Assembly: GCA_900550415.1 (NCBI GenBank)
Contig: URSO01000001.1
Location: 10,322 to 74,321 of the forward strand
Direction: 5' to 3'
Length of the DNA stretch: 64,000 bases
DNA from: an uncultured Collinsella sp.
Lineage (GTDB): Bacteria; Actinomycetota; Coriobacteriia; Coriobacteriales; Coriobacteriaceae
Positions 10,059-18,221 of this stretch are shown piece by piece. Both the position numbers and the translations under genes were made by a program. A model generated the notes under the pieces. The model saw nothing but the letters and a program-made list of their open reading frames with translations, was not told the origin of the DNA and made no database searches. Every line of letters starts with the position of its first letter. Positions within the stretch are counted from its first letter, which is position 1.

Positions 10059-12155
10059 ATGGCAGACGCTAAGGATTTCCTGTTTGAGATCGGTACGGAG
10101 GAAATGCCCTCCGCACCGCTGAACAATGCCGTCAAGCAGCTTGGCACCATGATTGCCAAGGGCCTCGACGAGGCCGGTCTGGCCCATGGCGAGGTCCGCG
10201 TGATCTCGAGCCCGCGTCGTCTGGCTGCGCTCGTGGCCAACGTCGCCACTGCGACCGATGAGGTTCACGAGGTCAAGCGCGGTCCCGCGGCTAACATTGC
10301 CTTCGATGCCGACGGCAACGCCACCAAGGCCGCCCAGGGCTTTGCCCGCAAGTGCGGTGTGGGTGCCGAGGATCTGGTCCGTCGCGAGGACACCGACGGC
10401 CGTGAGTACGTGTTCGCCGAGAAGAACATTCCTTCCGCACCGGCTACCCCGATCCTGACGGCCCTGTGCGAGAAGGCCATCGCCGGCCTGCAGTGGCCCA
10501 ACTACCGCAGCCAGCGCTGGGGTCACGAGCACGCTACGTTTGTACGTCCGGTCCGTTGGATCTGCTGTCTTCTGGGCGAGGACGTTGTGCCCGTGTCGTT
10601 TGCCGACGTGACGAGCGGCAACACCACGCGCGGCCATCGCGTGCTTGGCCCCGGCGACCATGTTGTCGCCAGCCCCGCCGTCTACGAGCAGGTGCTCGAG
10701 GACGCCGGCGTGCTTTCTGCCGAGCGTCGTCGTGAGGCCATCCTTGCCGGCATCGCCGAGGTCGAGGCTGCTCGCCCCGGCTGCCATGTCGATACGCCCA
10801 AGAAGGTCTTTGAGGAGGTCATCAACCTCTGCGAGTGGCCGACGGTGCTCGTCGGTACCTTCGACGAGGAGTTCCTCAAGGTCCCGCACGAGATTATCTG
10901 CGAGTCCATGCTCACCAACCAGCGCTACTTCCCGATCTATGACGGCGAGGGCAAGCTCACGCGTGAGTTCGTGGTCGTTTCCAACAGCAAGCCCGAGAAC
11001 GCCGAGCGTGTGATCGACGGCAACGAGCGCGTCGTGCGCGCCCGCCTGGACGACGCCAAGTTCTTCTACGAGGAGGACCTGAAGATCTCCCTCGACGAGT
11101 TCCGCGAGCGTCTGGCCAAGGTCGCCTTCCAGGAGAAGCTCGGCAGCGTGCTCGCCAAGTCCGAGCGTGTTGAGCAGCTCGCGCTCGCCATTGCCCGTGA
11201 GGCCCATCTGGGCGCCCACCTGGCCGCCGACGCCGCTCGCGCCGCTCACCTGTGCAAGGCCGACCTGGTGTCCAACGCCGTCGTCGAGTTCACGAGCCAA
11301 CAGGGCGTGATGGGCGGTTATTACGCGACCGCGATGGGGGAGAACGACGAGGTTGCCCACGCCATTCGCGATCATTATCGTCCCCGCTTTGCCGGCGACG
11401 AGCTGCCCGAGGGCACCGCTGGCTGCATCGTGGCCTGCGCCGACAAGCTCGATACCATCGCCGGTATCTTTGCCATCGGCGAGCCCCCGACTGGCTCCTC
11501 CGATCCCTACGCGCTGCGTCGTGCCGCTATCGGTATCATCAACATCCTGCGCGACCGTCTGCCGATCGATCCCACGTCGCTCATCGACTTTGCGCTCGAG
11601 CTCTATAGCGAGCAGGGCATTGAGTTCGACGCCGCCGAGGTCTCGCAGCAGGTTCGTGACTTCTTCCATGGCCGCCTGGTGAGCATGGCCCGCGACGAAA
11701 AGATCCCGGCCGATACCGTTGCCGCTGTCTCCGCGGTGCACATTATCGCCCCGTCCGTCTTCTTCGCCCGCTGCGCCGCCCTCGACGAGGCCCGCAAAAA
11801 CGACGCTGAGACGTTCGACAACCTGGCTACCGCCTATGCCCGTGCCGCGCATATCTCGAAGCCCGAGCTGGGTGCGGAGTACGACCGCGCCCTGATGGGC
11901 GAGGCCGAACTCGCGCTCGCCGACGCCTCCGAGGCTGCTCAGACCGCTGTCGATGCCGCCCTTGCTGCCGAGGACTACCCGGCCGCATTTGCTGTCCTCG
12001 CCGCCCTGCGTGCCCCCATCGACCGCTTCTTCGACGAGGTCATGGTCATGGACAAGGACGAGCAGCTTCGCGATAATCGCCTTAAGCTGCTCAACCGCTT
12101 CGAGGCCGTTTTCTCCGGCATCGCCAACATCGGTGAGCTTGCCCGCAAAAAGTAA
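10059..12155 (+). CDS. glyS: glycyl-tRNA synthetase beta subunit
   Basis: This 698-residue beta subunit binds tRNA(Gly). It starts DFLFEIGTEEMPSAPL, typical of GlyS, and contains the HD-like core (GGYYATAMGENDEVAHAIRDHY) and C-terminal anticodon-binding region. Its length matches the family. It is placed directly after glyQ. Confidence 0.96.
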   Translation: MADAKDFLFEIGTEEMPSAPLNNAVKQLGTMIAKGLDEAGLAHGEVRVISSPRRLAALVANVATATDEVHEVKRGPAANIAFDADGNATKAAQGFARKCGVGAEDLVRREDTDGREYVFAEKNIPSAPATPILTALCEKAIAGLQWPNYRSQRWGHEHATFVRPVRWICCLLGEDVVPVSFADVTSGNTTRGHRVLGPGDHVVASPAVYEQVLEDAGVLSAERRREAILAGIAEVEAARPGCHVDTPKKVFEEVINLCEWPTVLVGTFDEEFLKVPHEIICESMLTNQRYFPIYDGEGKLTREFVVVSNSKPENAERVIDGNERVVRARLDDAKFFYEEDLKISLDEFRERLAKVAFQEKLGSVLAKSERVEQLALAIAREAHLGAHLAADAARAAHLCKADLVSNAVVEFTSQQGVMGGYYATAMGENDEVAHAIRDHYRPRFAGDELPEGTAGCIVACADKLDTIAGIFAIGEPPTGSSDPYALRRAAIGIINILRDRLPIDPTSLIDFALELYSEQGIEFDAAEVSQQVRDFFHGRLVSMARDEKIPADTVAAVSAVHIIAPSVFFARCAALDEARKNDAETFDNLATAYARAAHISKPELGAEYDRALMGEAELALADASEAAQTAVDAALAAEDYPAAFAVLAALRAPIDRFFDEVMVMDKDEQLRDNRLKLLNRFEAVFSGIANIGELARKK

Positions 12156-12189
12156 GCCAGCCTGCGCATAAGCGCAAAAGGAGCCCCGC

Positions 12190-13065
12190 ATGGATTGCCC
12201 GGTCACCGCTCGTCCCACCGTTATCGTTATCTCCGATTCGCTCGGCGATACCGCTTGTGAGGTGGTGCTTGCGGCGTCCGGGCAATTTGATGAAGGGGCT
12301 TTTCGCGTTTTGCGCCTGCCCAAGGTGACCTCCGTGGAGCAGGTCAAGTCATTTGTGGGGCCGCGCGTCGATGCCGACCATCGCGATGTCGCCGTGTTCC
12401 ATACCATTGTCGATCCGGCGCTTCGCGCCCGCGTGCTCGATTACCTGGGTATGCTGCATATCCGTTCGGTCGACCTGATCGGCCCGACGCTTGCCGTGCT
12501 GTCGTCGCTCATCGGTGTGCCGCCCAAGTGCGTTGCGGGCGTGATTCACAAGACCGATGACCGCTATTTCCATCGTATCGAGGCCATGGAGTATTTCGTT
12601 GAGCACGATGACGGGCGCGGTTGCGACGATCTGTCGGGTGCCGATATCGTGCTGCTGGGTGTGTCGCGTACATCCAAGACGCCGCTGTCGATGTATTTAG
12701 CCTATCAGGGCTACAAGGTCGCCAATGTCCCACTGGCGCATGGCATGGAGCCGCCGAAGTCGATTTACGAGGTTGACCCGATGCGGTTGTTTGGTCTGAT
12801 CTCGACCGTCGATGTGATTTCCGAAATTCGCGATAGTCGCTTGGGCGATGACTACGCCCGTGCCGTTGCCGGCTCCTATGCCGAGCCCGAGAGTGTGCGC
12901 AGCGAGCTTGAGGAAGCCCGTGCCCTCATGAAGCGCCTAGGCTGCTTTGTGGTGCGTACCGATGGCAAGGCCATCGAGGAAAGCGCTGCCGAGATCATTA
13001 GCCACTTGGAGGAAATCCAAGATGCCCGTGCCCGCCGCGCCGCCCGCCGAGCCCAGCAAAGCTAG
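12190..13065 (+). CDS. pyruvate, phosphate dikinase regulatory protein (DUF299)
   Basis: This 291-residue bifunctional kinase/phosphotransferase turns PPDK off by ADP-dependent phosphorylation of an active-site Thr and on by phosphate-dependent removal. Signature segments are IVISDSLGDTACEV at the N terminus, the P-loop-like GVSRTSKTPLSMYLA, and NVPLA. Its target gene ppdK is next, so substrate and regulator are adjacent. About 300 bp of regulatory DNA separates them, which suggests ppdK has its own promoter. Confidence 0.92.
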   Translation: MDCPVTARPTVIVISDSLGDTACEVVLAASGQFDEGAFRVLRLPKVTSVEQVKSFVGPRVDADHRDVAVFHTIVDPALRARVLDYLGMLHIRSVDLIGPTLAVLSSLIGVPPKCVAGVIHKTDDRYFHRIEAMEYFVEHDDGRGCDDLSGADIVLLGVSRTSKTPLSMYLAYQGYKVANVPLAHGMEPPKSIYEVDPMRLFGLISTVDVISEIRDSRLGDDYARAVAGSYAEPESVRSELEEARALMKRLGCFVVRTDGKAIEESAAEIISHLEEIQDARARRAARRAQQS

Positions 13066-13156
13066 CTTATTGGGGTAGCTAAAAATGCCCGTCTCTAAAA
13101 GACTACCTAAAAATAATGCACGATATTGGTAAAGCGATTTAGCAATAAACTAGCAT

Positions 13157-13187
13157 TTGACCTGCAAGCATCTTGCATTGGTATCTT
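13157..13187 (+). promoter_or_regulatory. candidate promoter with a dyad in a 19-bp spacer, upstream of ppdK
   Basis: TTGACC (13157-13162) and TATCTT (13182-13187) are 19 bp apart. A perfect dyad, TGCAAG-CAT-CTTGCA (13163-13177), fills most of the spacer. Long spacers occupied by a dyad are characteristic of MerR-family promoters; that assignment is inference. Confidence 0.4.
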
Positions 13188-13192
13188 CATAA

Positions 13193-13240
13193 GGTAACCA
13201 ACTTTACCTACCGTTTACCGCCATATTTACCACGTTTACC
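13193..13240 (+). repeat. TTTACC direct-repeat cluster upstream of ppdK
   Basis: TTTACC occurs at 13203, 13214, 13226 and 13235, with a palindromic GGTAACC at 13193-13199; a reverse-orientation GGTAAA lies at 13128. Spacings of 11, 12 and 9 bp place the copies roughly on one face of the helix. This suggests a multi-site operator. Confidence 0.6.
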
Positions 13241-13281
13241 AACCCCCGCGCCCTCTGCGCAAGCCCGCCCAAAACCCGCCG

Positions 13282-13287
13282 TATAGT
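13282..13287 (+). promoter_or_regulatory. possible -10 element for ppdK
   Basis: TATAGT lies 76 bp before the ppdK start and has no matching -35 box. The TTTACC repeats would lie at about -54 to -91 relative to the start it predicts, a usual position for activator sites. Confidence 0.4.
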
Positions 13288-13362
13288 ACCCTCACGGCTC
13301 GCATTCGGCGGGTCGATTCGTTACCACGGTCGTGCGCGTAAGTGCATGGAAGGGGAAGTATC

Positions 13363-16113
13363 GTGAGCGATTGCAAGAGGGTTTACCGTTTTGGAACCGA
13401 CGCCCAGGGCACCTGTGTCACTGAGGGCGACAAATCCATGAACTTCGTGCTTGGCGGCAAAGGCGCAAACCTTGCCGAGATGAGCCGCATCGGTCTGCCG
13501 GTTCCCGGTGGCTTTACCATTACCTGCCAGACTTGCGTCGAGTACTCCGGTGCCGGCAATGTGTGGCCCGAGGGCGCACTCGATGAGATCGTTGCCGCTG
13601 AGGCGGACCTCGAGGCCCGTTGCGGCAAGAAACTCGGCGATGCCTCCGATCCGCTGCTCGTGTCGGTTCGCTCGGGCGCTCCGTTCTCCATGCCCGGCAT
13701 GATGGACACGGTCCTCAACCTGGGCCTCAACGACGATTCCGTCCGGGGCCTTATCGCCCAGACGCAAAACCCGCGTTTTGCCTGGGACAGCTACCGTCGC
13801 TTTATCCAGATGTTCTCCAACGTCGTCATGGGCGTCGACGCCGACCTATTCGAGAACGCCCTGACCCAGGCCCGCCTGGTCGCCGGCGTTCGTGTCGATT
13901 CCGAGCTTTCGGCCGAGGACCTGCAGGAGCTCGTCGAGACCTTTAAGGGCATCTTCTCCGAGAACGTCGAGGCGACCCTGTATCCCGAGCTCGAGGTCGC
14001 CGACGGTAAGCCCGTCTTCCCGCACGATCCGGAGCTCCAGCTGCGCCTTGCCATCCAGGCCGTCTTTGGCAGCTGGATGAACGAGCGCGCCTGCATCTAC
14101 CGCAAGCAGCACGGCATTTCCGACGAGCTCGGCACCGCCGTCAACGTCCAGGCCATGGCCTTTGGCAACAAGGGCGAGACCTCTGCGACCGGCGTCGCCT
14201 TTACGCGCAACCCGGCCGACGGCACCAAGGAGTTCTATGGCGACTTTTTGGTGAATGCCCAGGGCGAGGACGTCGTCGCCGGCATCCGAAACACCGAGCC
14301 CATCGCCGACCTCAAGACCACCTCGGGCCTCGAGTCCGCAGGCGAGGAGCTCGAGCGCGTGTTCCTGACGCTCGAGGATCATTACCGCGATATGTGCGAT
14401 ATCGAGTTTACCATCGAGCAGGGCAAGCTCTGGATGCTCCAGACCCGCGTGGGCAAGCGCACCGCCACTGCCGCCCTGCGCATTGCTATCGAAATGGTCG
14501 AGGAGGGCCTCATCACCCGCGAGGGGGCTGTGAGCCGCATCGATCCCGCGCAGCTCGACCAGCTCCTGCACCCGCAGTTCGACGCCTCCAAGAAGTACGA
14601 GGCCCTGGCCAGCGGCCTTAACGCCAGCCCTGGTGCCGCCGTGGGCGAGGTCGTGTTCTCGAGTGATGACGCCGTCGCGCGCGCCAACGAGGGCCACAAG
14701 GTCATTCTGGTCCGCTGGGAGACCAACCCCGACGACCTGAAGGGCATGGTCGCCGCCGAGGGCATCCTGACCAGCCACGGTGGCAAGACGAGCCATGCCG
14801 CCGTTATCGCCCGCGGCATGGGTACGCCCTGCGTTTGCGGCGTTGAGCGCTTCCACATTGACGCGGCAGAGAAGGTCGTGCGCATCGAGGGCAGCGACCG
14901 CGTGCTGCGCGAGGGCGATGTCATCTCCATCGACGGCACCCAGGGTATCGTCGTCGACGGCGCGGTTGACCTGGTCTCTGCAGAGCTCACCGGCGACCTG
15001 GACACCATCCTGTCTTGGGCCGATGAGATCCGTTTGGACGAGACCGACGGTCACGCCAACCACGTGCGCGTCAACGCCGACAACCCCGAGGATGCCGAGC
15101 TCGCGCTCGAGTTTGGCGCCGAGGCCATCGGTCTGTGCCGCACCGAGCACATGTTCCTGGGCGATCGCAAGAACATCATCCAGAGCTTTATCCTGTCTGA
15201 CGATGAGGCCGTGAAGCAGCAGACCCTGGCCGACTTGCTCAAGGTTCAGACCGAGGACTTCCTGGCGATGTTCAAGACCATGTCCGGTCGCGATGTGGTC
15301 GTCCGCCTGCTCGATCCGCCGCTTCATGAGTTCCTGGATAATCCTCGCGAGCTCGAGGTCGCCATCACCAAGAAGGAGGCCGCCGGCGCTCCCGAGGAGG
15401 AGCTCACTGCCCAGCGCGCCCGCCTGCGTCGCATTGACGGCATGGTCGAGTCCAACCCCATGCTGGGCTTGCGCGGCGTGCGCCTGTCCGTCGTCTTTGG
15501 CGATCTGCCGCTCATGCAGGTTCGCGCCGTCGCCACGGCCGCTGCCCGCCTTATCAAGGAGGGTGTCGACCCGCGCCCCGAGATCATGGTTCCGCTCGTT
15601 TCCATCACGGCCGAGCATGTCCAGACCCGCGAGGTTATCGAGCGCGTGATCGCCGAGGTTTCCGCCGAGGAAGGCGTCGAGCTCAATATTCCCGTGGGCA
15701 CGATGCTCGAGCTGCCGCGTGCCTGCATGGTCGCTGACGAGATCGCCCATCATGCCGACTTCTTCTGCTTTGGCACCAACGACCTCACCCAGACGACCTT
15801 TGGCTTCTCGCGCGATGACGCCGAGGCCAAGTTCATCCCGCTGTACATGCATAAAAAGATCCTGAAAGACAACCCCTTCGAGACCATCGACGCGGCGGTG
15901 CTGGAGCTCGTGCGCTTGGCCGTCGAGAAGGGCCGCGCCACCAATCCCGACATGCACTTTGGCGTGTGCGGCGAGCACGGCGGCGACCCCAAGTCCATCA
16001 AGGGCCTGTTTAACGTGGCCGACGTGGACTACGTGTCCTGCTCGCCCTATCGCGTGCCCCTCGCGCGCCTGGCTGCCGCTCAGGCCAAGCTCGAGGCCAA
16101 GCGTTCCGCCTAA
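13363..16113 (+). CDS. ppdK: pyruvate, phosphate dikinase
   Basis: This 916-residue enzyme interconverts pyruvate, ATP and phosphate with phosphoenolpyruvate, AMP and pyrophosphate. It has an N-terminal ATP-grasp domain (GGKGANLAEMSRIGLPVPGGFTI), a swivelling domain with the catalytic His in GGKTSHAAVIARGMGTPC (the adjacent Thr is the regulatory target), and a TIM-barrel PEP/pyruvate domain ending near FGVCGEHGGDP. The start is GTG 13363, behind AAGGGGAA. In anaerobes PPDK often works in pyrophosphate-linked glycolysis or gluconeogenesis. Confidence 0.96.
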   Translation: MSDCKRVYRFGTDAQGTCVTEGDKSMNFVLGGKGANLAEMSRIGLPVPGGFTITCQTCVEYSGAGNVWPEGALDEIVAAEADLEARCGKKLGDASDPLLVSVRSGAPFSMPGMMDTVLNLGLNDDSVRGLIAQTQNPRFAWDSYRRFIQMFSNVVMGVDADLFENALTQARLVAGVRVDSELSAEDLQELVETFKGIFSENVEATLYPELEVADGKPVFPHDPELQLRLAIQAVFGSWMNERACIYRKQHGISDELGTAVNVQAMAFGNKGETSATGVAFTRNPADGTKEFYGDFLVNAQGEDVVAGIRNTEPIADLKTTSGLESAGEELERVFLTLEDHYRDMCDIEFTIEQGKLWMLQTRVGKRTATAALRIAIEMVEEGLITREGAVSRIDPAQLDQLLHPQFDASKKYEALASGLNASPGAAVGEVVFSSDDAVARANEGHKVILVRWETNPDDLKGMVAAEGILTSHGGKTSHAAVIARGMGTPCVCGVERFHIDAAEKVVRIEGSDRVLREGDVISIDGTQGIVVDGAVDLVSAELTGDLDTILSWADEIRLDETDGHANHVRVNADNPEDAELALEFGAEAIGLCRTEHMFLGDRKNIIQSFILSDDEAVKQQTLADLLKVQTEDFLAMFKTMSGRDVVVRLLDPPLHEFLDNPRELEVAITKKEAAGAPEEELTAQRARLRRIDGMVESNPMLGLRGVRLSVVFGDLPLMQVRAVATAAARLIKEGVDPRPEIMVPLVSITAEHVQTREVIERVIAEVSAEEGVELNIPVGTMLELPRACMVADEIAHHADFFCFGTNDLTQTTFGFSRDDAEAKFIPLYMHKKILKDNPFETIDAAVLELVRLAVEKGRATNPDMHFGVCGEHGGDPKSIKGLFNVADVDYVSCSPYRVPLARLAAAQAKLEAKRSA

Positions 16114-16151
16114 CGTTTTGGGTTTAGACGCCTAGCGTAGCCCCCTTCATG

Positions 16152-16180
16152 CCGCCCGTCTCATTCGTGAGACGGGCGGT
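16152..16180 (+). terminator. hairpin terminator after ppdK
   Basis: A perfect 11-bp stem CCGCCCGTCTC (16152-16162) / GAGACGGGCGG (16169-16179) has a 6-nt loop. It is followed only by TTATC, so the T-run is poor, but its position and strength support termination. Confidence 0.65.
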
Positions 16181-16225
16181 TATCATGTGCGGGTTTTGTC
16201 TTTTTGTCTGCGTGAAAAAATGTTC

Positions 16226-16253
16226 TTGCAGCAGAAACCCGCGCGTGTATACT
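16226..16253 (+). promoter_or_regulatory. promoter for rplS
   Basis: TTGCAG (16226-16231) and TATACT (16248-16253) are 16 nt apart. The predicted start near 16260 gives a leader of about 63 nt containing a hairpin. Confidence 0.6.
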
Positions 16254-16274
16254 CGAATACGTTTGTTCAACTAC

Positions 16275-16298
16275 GTGCCGGCCAAGGTGGTACGGCAC
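16275..16298 (+). promoter_or_regulatory. hairpin in the rplS leader
   Basis: GTGCCG (16275-16280) pairs with CGGCAC (16293-16298) around a 12-nt loop, ending 24 nt before the rplS ATG. Ribosomal protein leaders often fold this way for autoregulation; function here is inferred from position only. Confidence 0.35.
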
Positions 16299-16322
16299 CT
16301 CTAGAAGAGTAAGGAATTGCAC

Positions 16323-16664
16323 ATGGATTACATCCGCGCAATCGAGCGTCAGCAGATCCGCGAGGACATTCCTCAGGTTCGCGTCGCCGACAACGTCAAG
16401 GTTCACTACCGCATTAAGGAAGGCGACCGCGAGCGCATTCAGGTCTTCCAGGGCGACGTCATCCGCATGGCCGGCGCCGGTGCCCGCGAGACCTTCACCG
16501 TCCGCAAGATGTCCTTCGGTGTCGGTGTTGAGCGTACCTTCCCGCTTCACAGCCCCAAGATCGCCAAGCTCGAGGTCGTTCGTCATGGTCGCGTCCGTCG
16601 CGCCAAGCTGTACTACCTCCGCGACAAGGTGGGCAAGGCTGCTCGCATCCCCGAGAAGCGCTAA
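16323..16664 (+). CDS. rplS: 50S ribosomal protein L19
   Basis: This is a 113-residue L19 with the family core [37 protein letters not shown] and the C-terminal [22 protein letters not shown]. It sits at the 30S-50S interface. ATG 16323 follows AAGGA at 16311-16315. In many bacteria rplS follows trmD; here glyQS and the ppdK pair lie between them. rnhB follows. Confidence 0.96.
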   Translation: MDYIRAIERQQIREDIPQVRVADNVKVHYRIKEGDRERIQVFQGDVIRMAGAGARETFTVRKMSFGVGVERTFPLHSPKIAKLEVVRHGRVRRAKLYYLRDKVGKAARIPEKR

Positions 16665-16698
16665 GAAGATCGCAGCGTCTGTCCACTCGTTTGGACAC

Positions 16699-16729
16699 AA
16701 GGGTCACCTTCGGGTGGCTCTTCTTTTTA
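16699..16729 (+). terminator. terminator between rplS and rnhB
   Basis: A stem of about 10 bp with G-U pairs (16699-16708 with 16713-16722) is capped by a TTCG tetraloop and followed by CTTTTTAT. Confidence 0.75.
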
Positions 16730-16757
16730 TCTGATTTGCATGCAAGGAGGGCCTGGT

Positions 16758-17546
16758 ATGGCCAATATGACGAGCTCGGTTTCGGCATCGCAGGTTGCCG
16801 GAGAGCTGGCGAGCGCAACGTTTGAGGAGATCCCCGCCCTCGTGGAGCATTATCGCGAGGACCCGCGCCAGCAGGTGATCAAGGCTTGCGAGCGTGCTCT
16901 TAAGCGCCATGCCAAGGAACTTGCCGAGCGCGAGCGCGTCAATGACATGTACGAGCTTATGCATGAGCTTGGCGGCAATGGGGTGGTCGTTGGTGTCGAC
17001 GAGGTGGGTCGCGGATCGGTGGCCGGTCCTTTGACGGTATGCGCCGTCTGCCTTCCTATGGAGCCGCGCGTCTGGGGCATCAACGATTCCAAAAAGCTCA
17101 CGCCGGCGCGCCGCGAGTTGCTCTCAGTGAAGATTGCCGAGGTGGCGACGGCGATCGGTTTTTGCCATATCGCGCCTAAGGATATCGATGAGATGGGCAT
17201 GGCCCGTGCTATCCGTACCGCCGTTGCGGGCGCCGTGGCCGATACGGGACTTGAACCCGACTGCGTCCTCATGGATGGCAACCCCTTGGGCGCCGTTCCT
17301 AACGAGCGCGATGTGGTGAAGGGCGATGCCAAGATCGCCTGCATCGCCGCGGCGTCCATCATGGCAAAGGTCACGCGTGACGAGATGATGGTCGAGTACG
17401 ACGCCGAGTACCCCGAGTACCATCTGGCCGAGTCGAAGGGCTATGCGAGCCCCGAGCATATCGAGGCCATTCGCAAACATGGACTTTGTCCGCTGCACCG
17501 CGTGAGCTTTTGCGGAAACTTTCTGCAGACTGAGCGCCTTTTCTAG
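16758..17546 (+). CDS. rnhB: ribonuclease HII
   Basis: This 262-residue enzyme removes ribonucleotides from DNA. The acidic active-site motifs are visible: VVVGVDEVGRGSVAGPL (Asp-Glu), CVLMDGNPLG (Asp), and the KGDAKIACIAAASIMAKVTRD block. About 75 residues come before the catalytic core, as in Bacillus-type RNase HII. The start is ATG 16758 after AAGGAGGG (16744-16751). A strong terminator follows, separating it from the competence block. Confidence 0.95.
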   Translation: MANMTSSVSASQVAGELASATFEEIPALVEHYREDPRQQVIKACERALKRHAKELAERERVNDMYELMHELGGNGVVVGVDEVGRGSVAGPLTVCAVCLPMEPRVWGINDSKKLTPARRELLSVKIAEVATAIGFCHIAPKDIDEMGMARAIRTAVAGAVADTGLEPDCVLMDGNPLGAVPNERDVVKGDAKIACIAAASIMAKVTRDEMMVEYDAEYPEYHLAESKGYASPEHIEAIRKHGLCPLHRVSFCGNFLQTERLF

Positions 17547-17595
17547 GCCAATTGTGGAGATGGGGACCTTAAAGGTTCTATAAACCTGCTGGTAG

Positions 17596-17637
17596 CGGGC
17601 CGTATGCAACACCATTGCTGCGTACGGCCCGTTTTTT
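17596..17637 (+). terminator. terminator after rnhB
   Basis: CGGGCCGTA (17596-17604) pairs perfectly with TACGGCCCG (17623-17631), with additional GCA/TGC pairing inside, followed by TTTTTT (17632-17637). Confidence 0.88.
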
Positions 17638-17644
17638 GACGGCA

Positions 17645-17664
17645 TTTGGTCAGCTTTTGGTTTG
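17645..17664 (+). promoter_or_regulatory. candidate competence box, copy 1 (before yraN-comM-dprA)
   Basis: The sequence TTTGGTCAGCTTTTGGTTTG is repeated exactly at 46988-47007 in front of comEA-comEC. It contains two TTTGGT units 11 bp apart. It ends 71 nt before the yraN ATG and directly follows the rnhB terminator, so it marks the start of a separate transcription unit. Role inferred from the shared context. Confidence 0.6.
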
Positions 17665-17735
17665 CTTCCGGTACTTACCCGCATGAAAGGTGCCCTCATC
17701 ATCGGGGCAATGCAGCGTGCGGGAAAGGAGACCCC

Positions 17736-18221
17736 ATGAGTGCCGCAAGCAAAAAGAGCAAGACGCAGCAGCTCAAGGAGCGTTGGGAAAACGGCGAGCT
17801 CGACTGCGGGGCGATGACGCCCGAGTTTATCAAGGGACTCAGTCCCCGCGAGCTGGGCATGCTGGGCGAGCTGATCACCATCGACTACTTTAACGAGCGC
17901 GGCTACACCTTGCTGGAGCAGGGTTATCGTTGCACCGAGGGCGAGGCCGATCTGGTGCTGCTCGATGAGCTCGACGATGTCGTGGTGATGGCCGAGGTCA
18001 AGACCAGACGCGTCGCACTGGATTGCAGCACGCGGGTCTTTCCCGAGGAGGCCGTGGACGCCCAAAAGCAACGCCGCTACCGCCGCATCGCAAGTTGCTA
18101 TCTCATGGAGCATTATCCGCTCAAGGCGATTCGCTTCGATGCCGTGGGCGTCACCATTCGTGGCGGGCATATCGCTGAGATCGAGCATCAGTACAACGCG
18201 TTCGATTGGCAGGTGTCGTGA
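17736..18221 (+). CDS. YraN family nuclease-fold protein (UPF0102)
   Basis: This 161-residue protein matches the YraN/UPF0102 family. The restriction-endonuclease-like core shows LGELITIDYFNERGYTLLEQGYR, GEADLVLLDE and MAEVKTRR, equivalent to the metal-binding D...ExK residues. An N-terminal extension of about 45 charged residues is unusual. ATG 17736 follows GGAAAGGAG. Family members are often linked with comM and dprA. The stop overlaps the comM start (TGATG). The exact role is unknown; a DNA-processing role in uptake or repair is inferred. Confidence 0.82.
   Translation: MSAASKKSKTQQLKERWENGELDCGAMTPEFIKGLSPRELGMLGELITIDYFNERGYTLLEQGYRCTEGEADLVLLDELDDVVVMAEVKTRRVALDCSTRVFPEEAVDAQKQRRYRRIASCYLMEHYPLKAIRFDAVGVTIRGGHIAEIEHQYNAFDWQVS

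Noticed and set aside
9855..12407. 850-codon minus-strand frame across glyS and the PPDK regulator gene
   Set aside because: It spans two well-supported plus-strand genes; no ribosome binding site or family motif is present.
13193..13240. TTTACC repeats as a CRISPR-like array
   Set aside because: Units are six bases with 3-6 bp between them; no spacers, no cas genes.
13846..15978. 710-codon minus-strand frame opposite ppdK
   Set aside because: Antisense shadow of ppdK, low-complexity translation.
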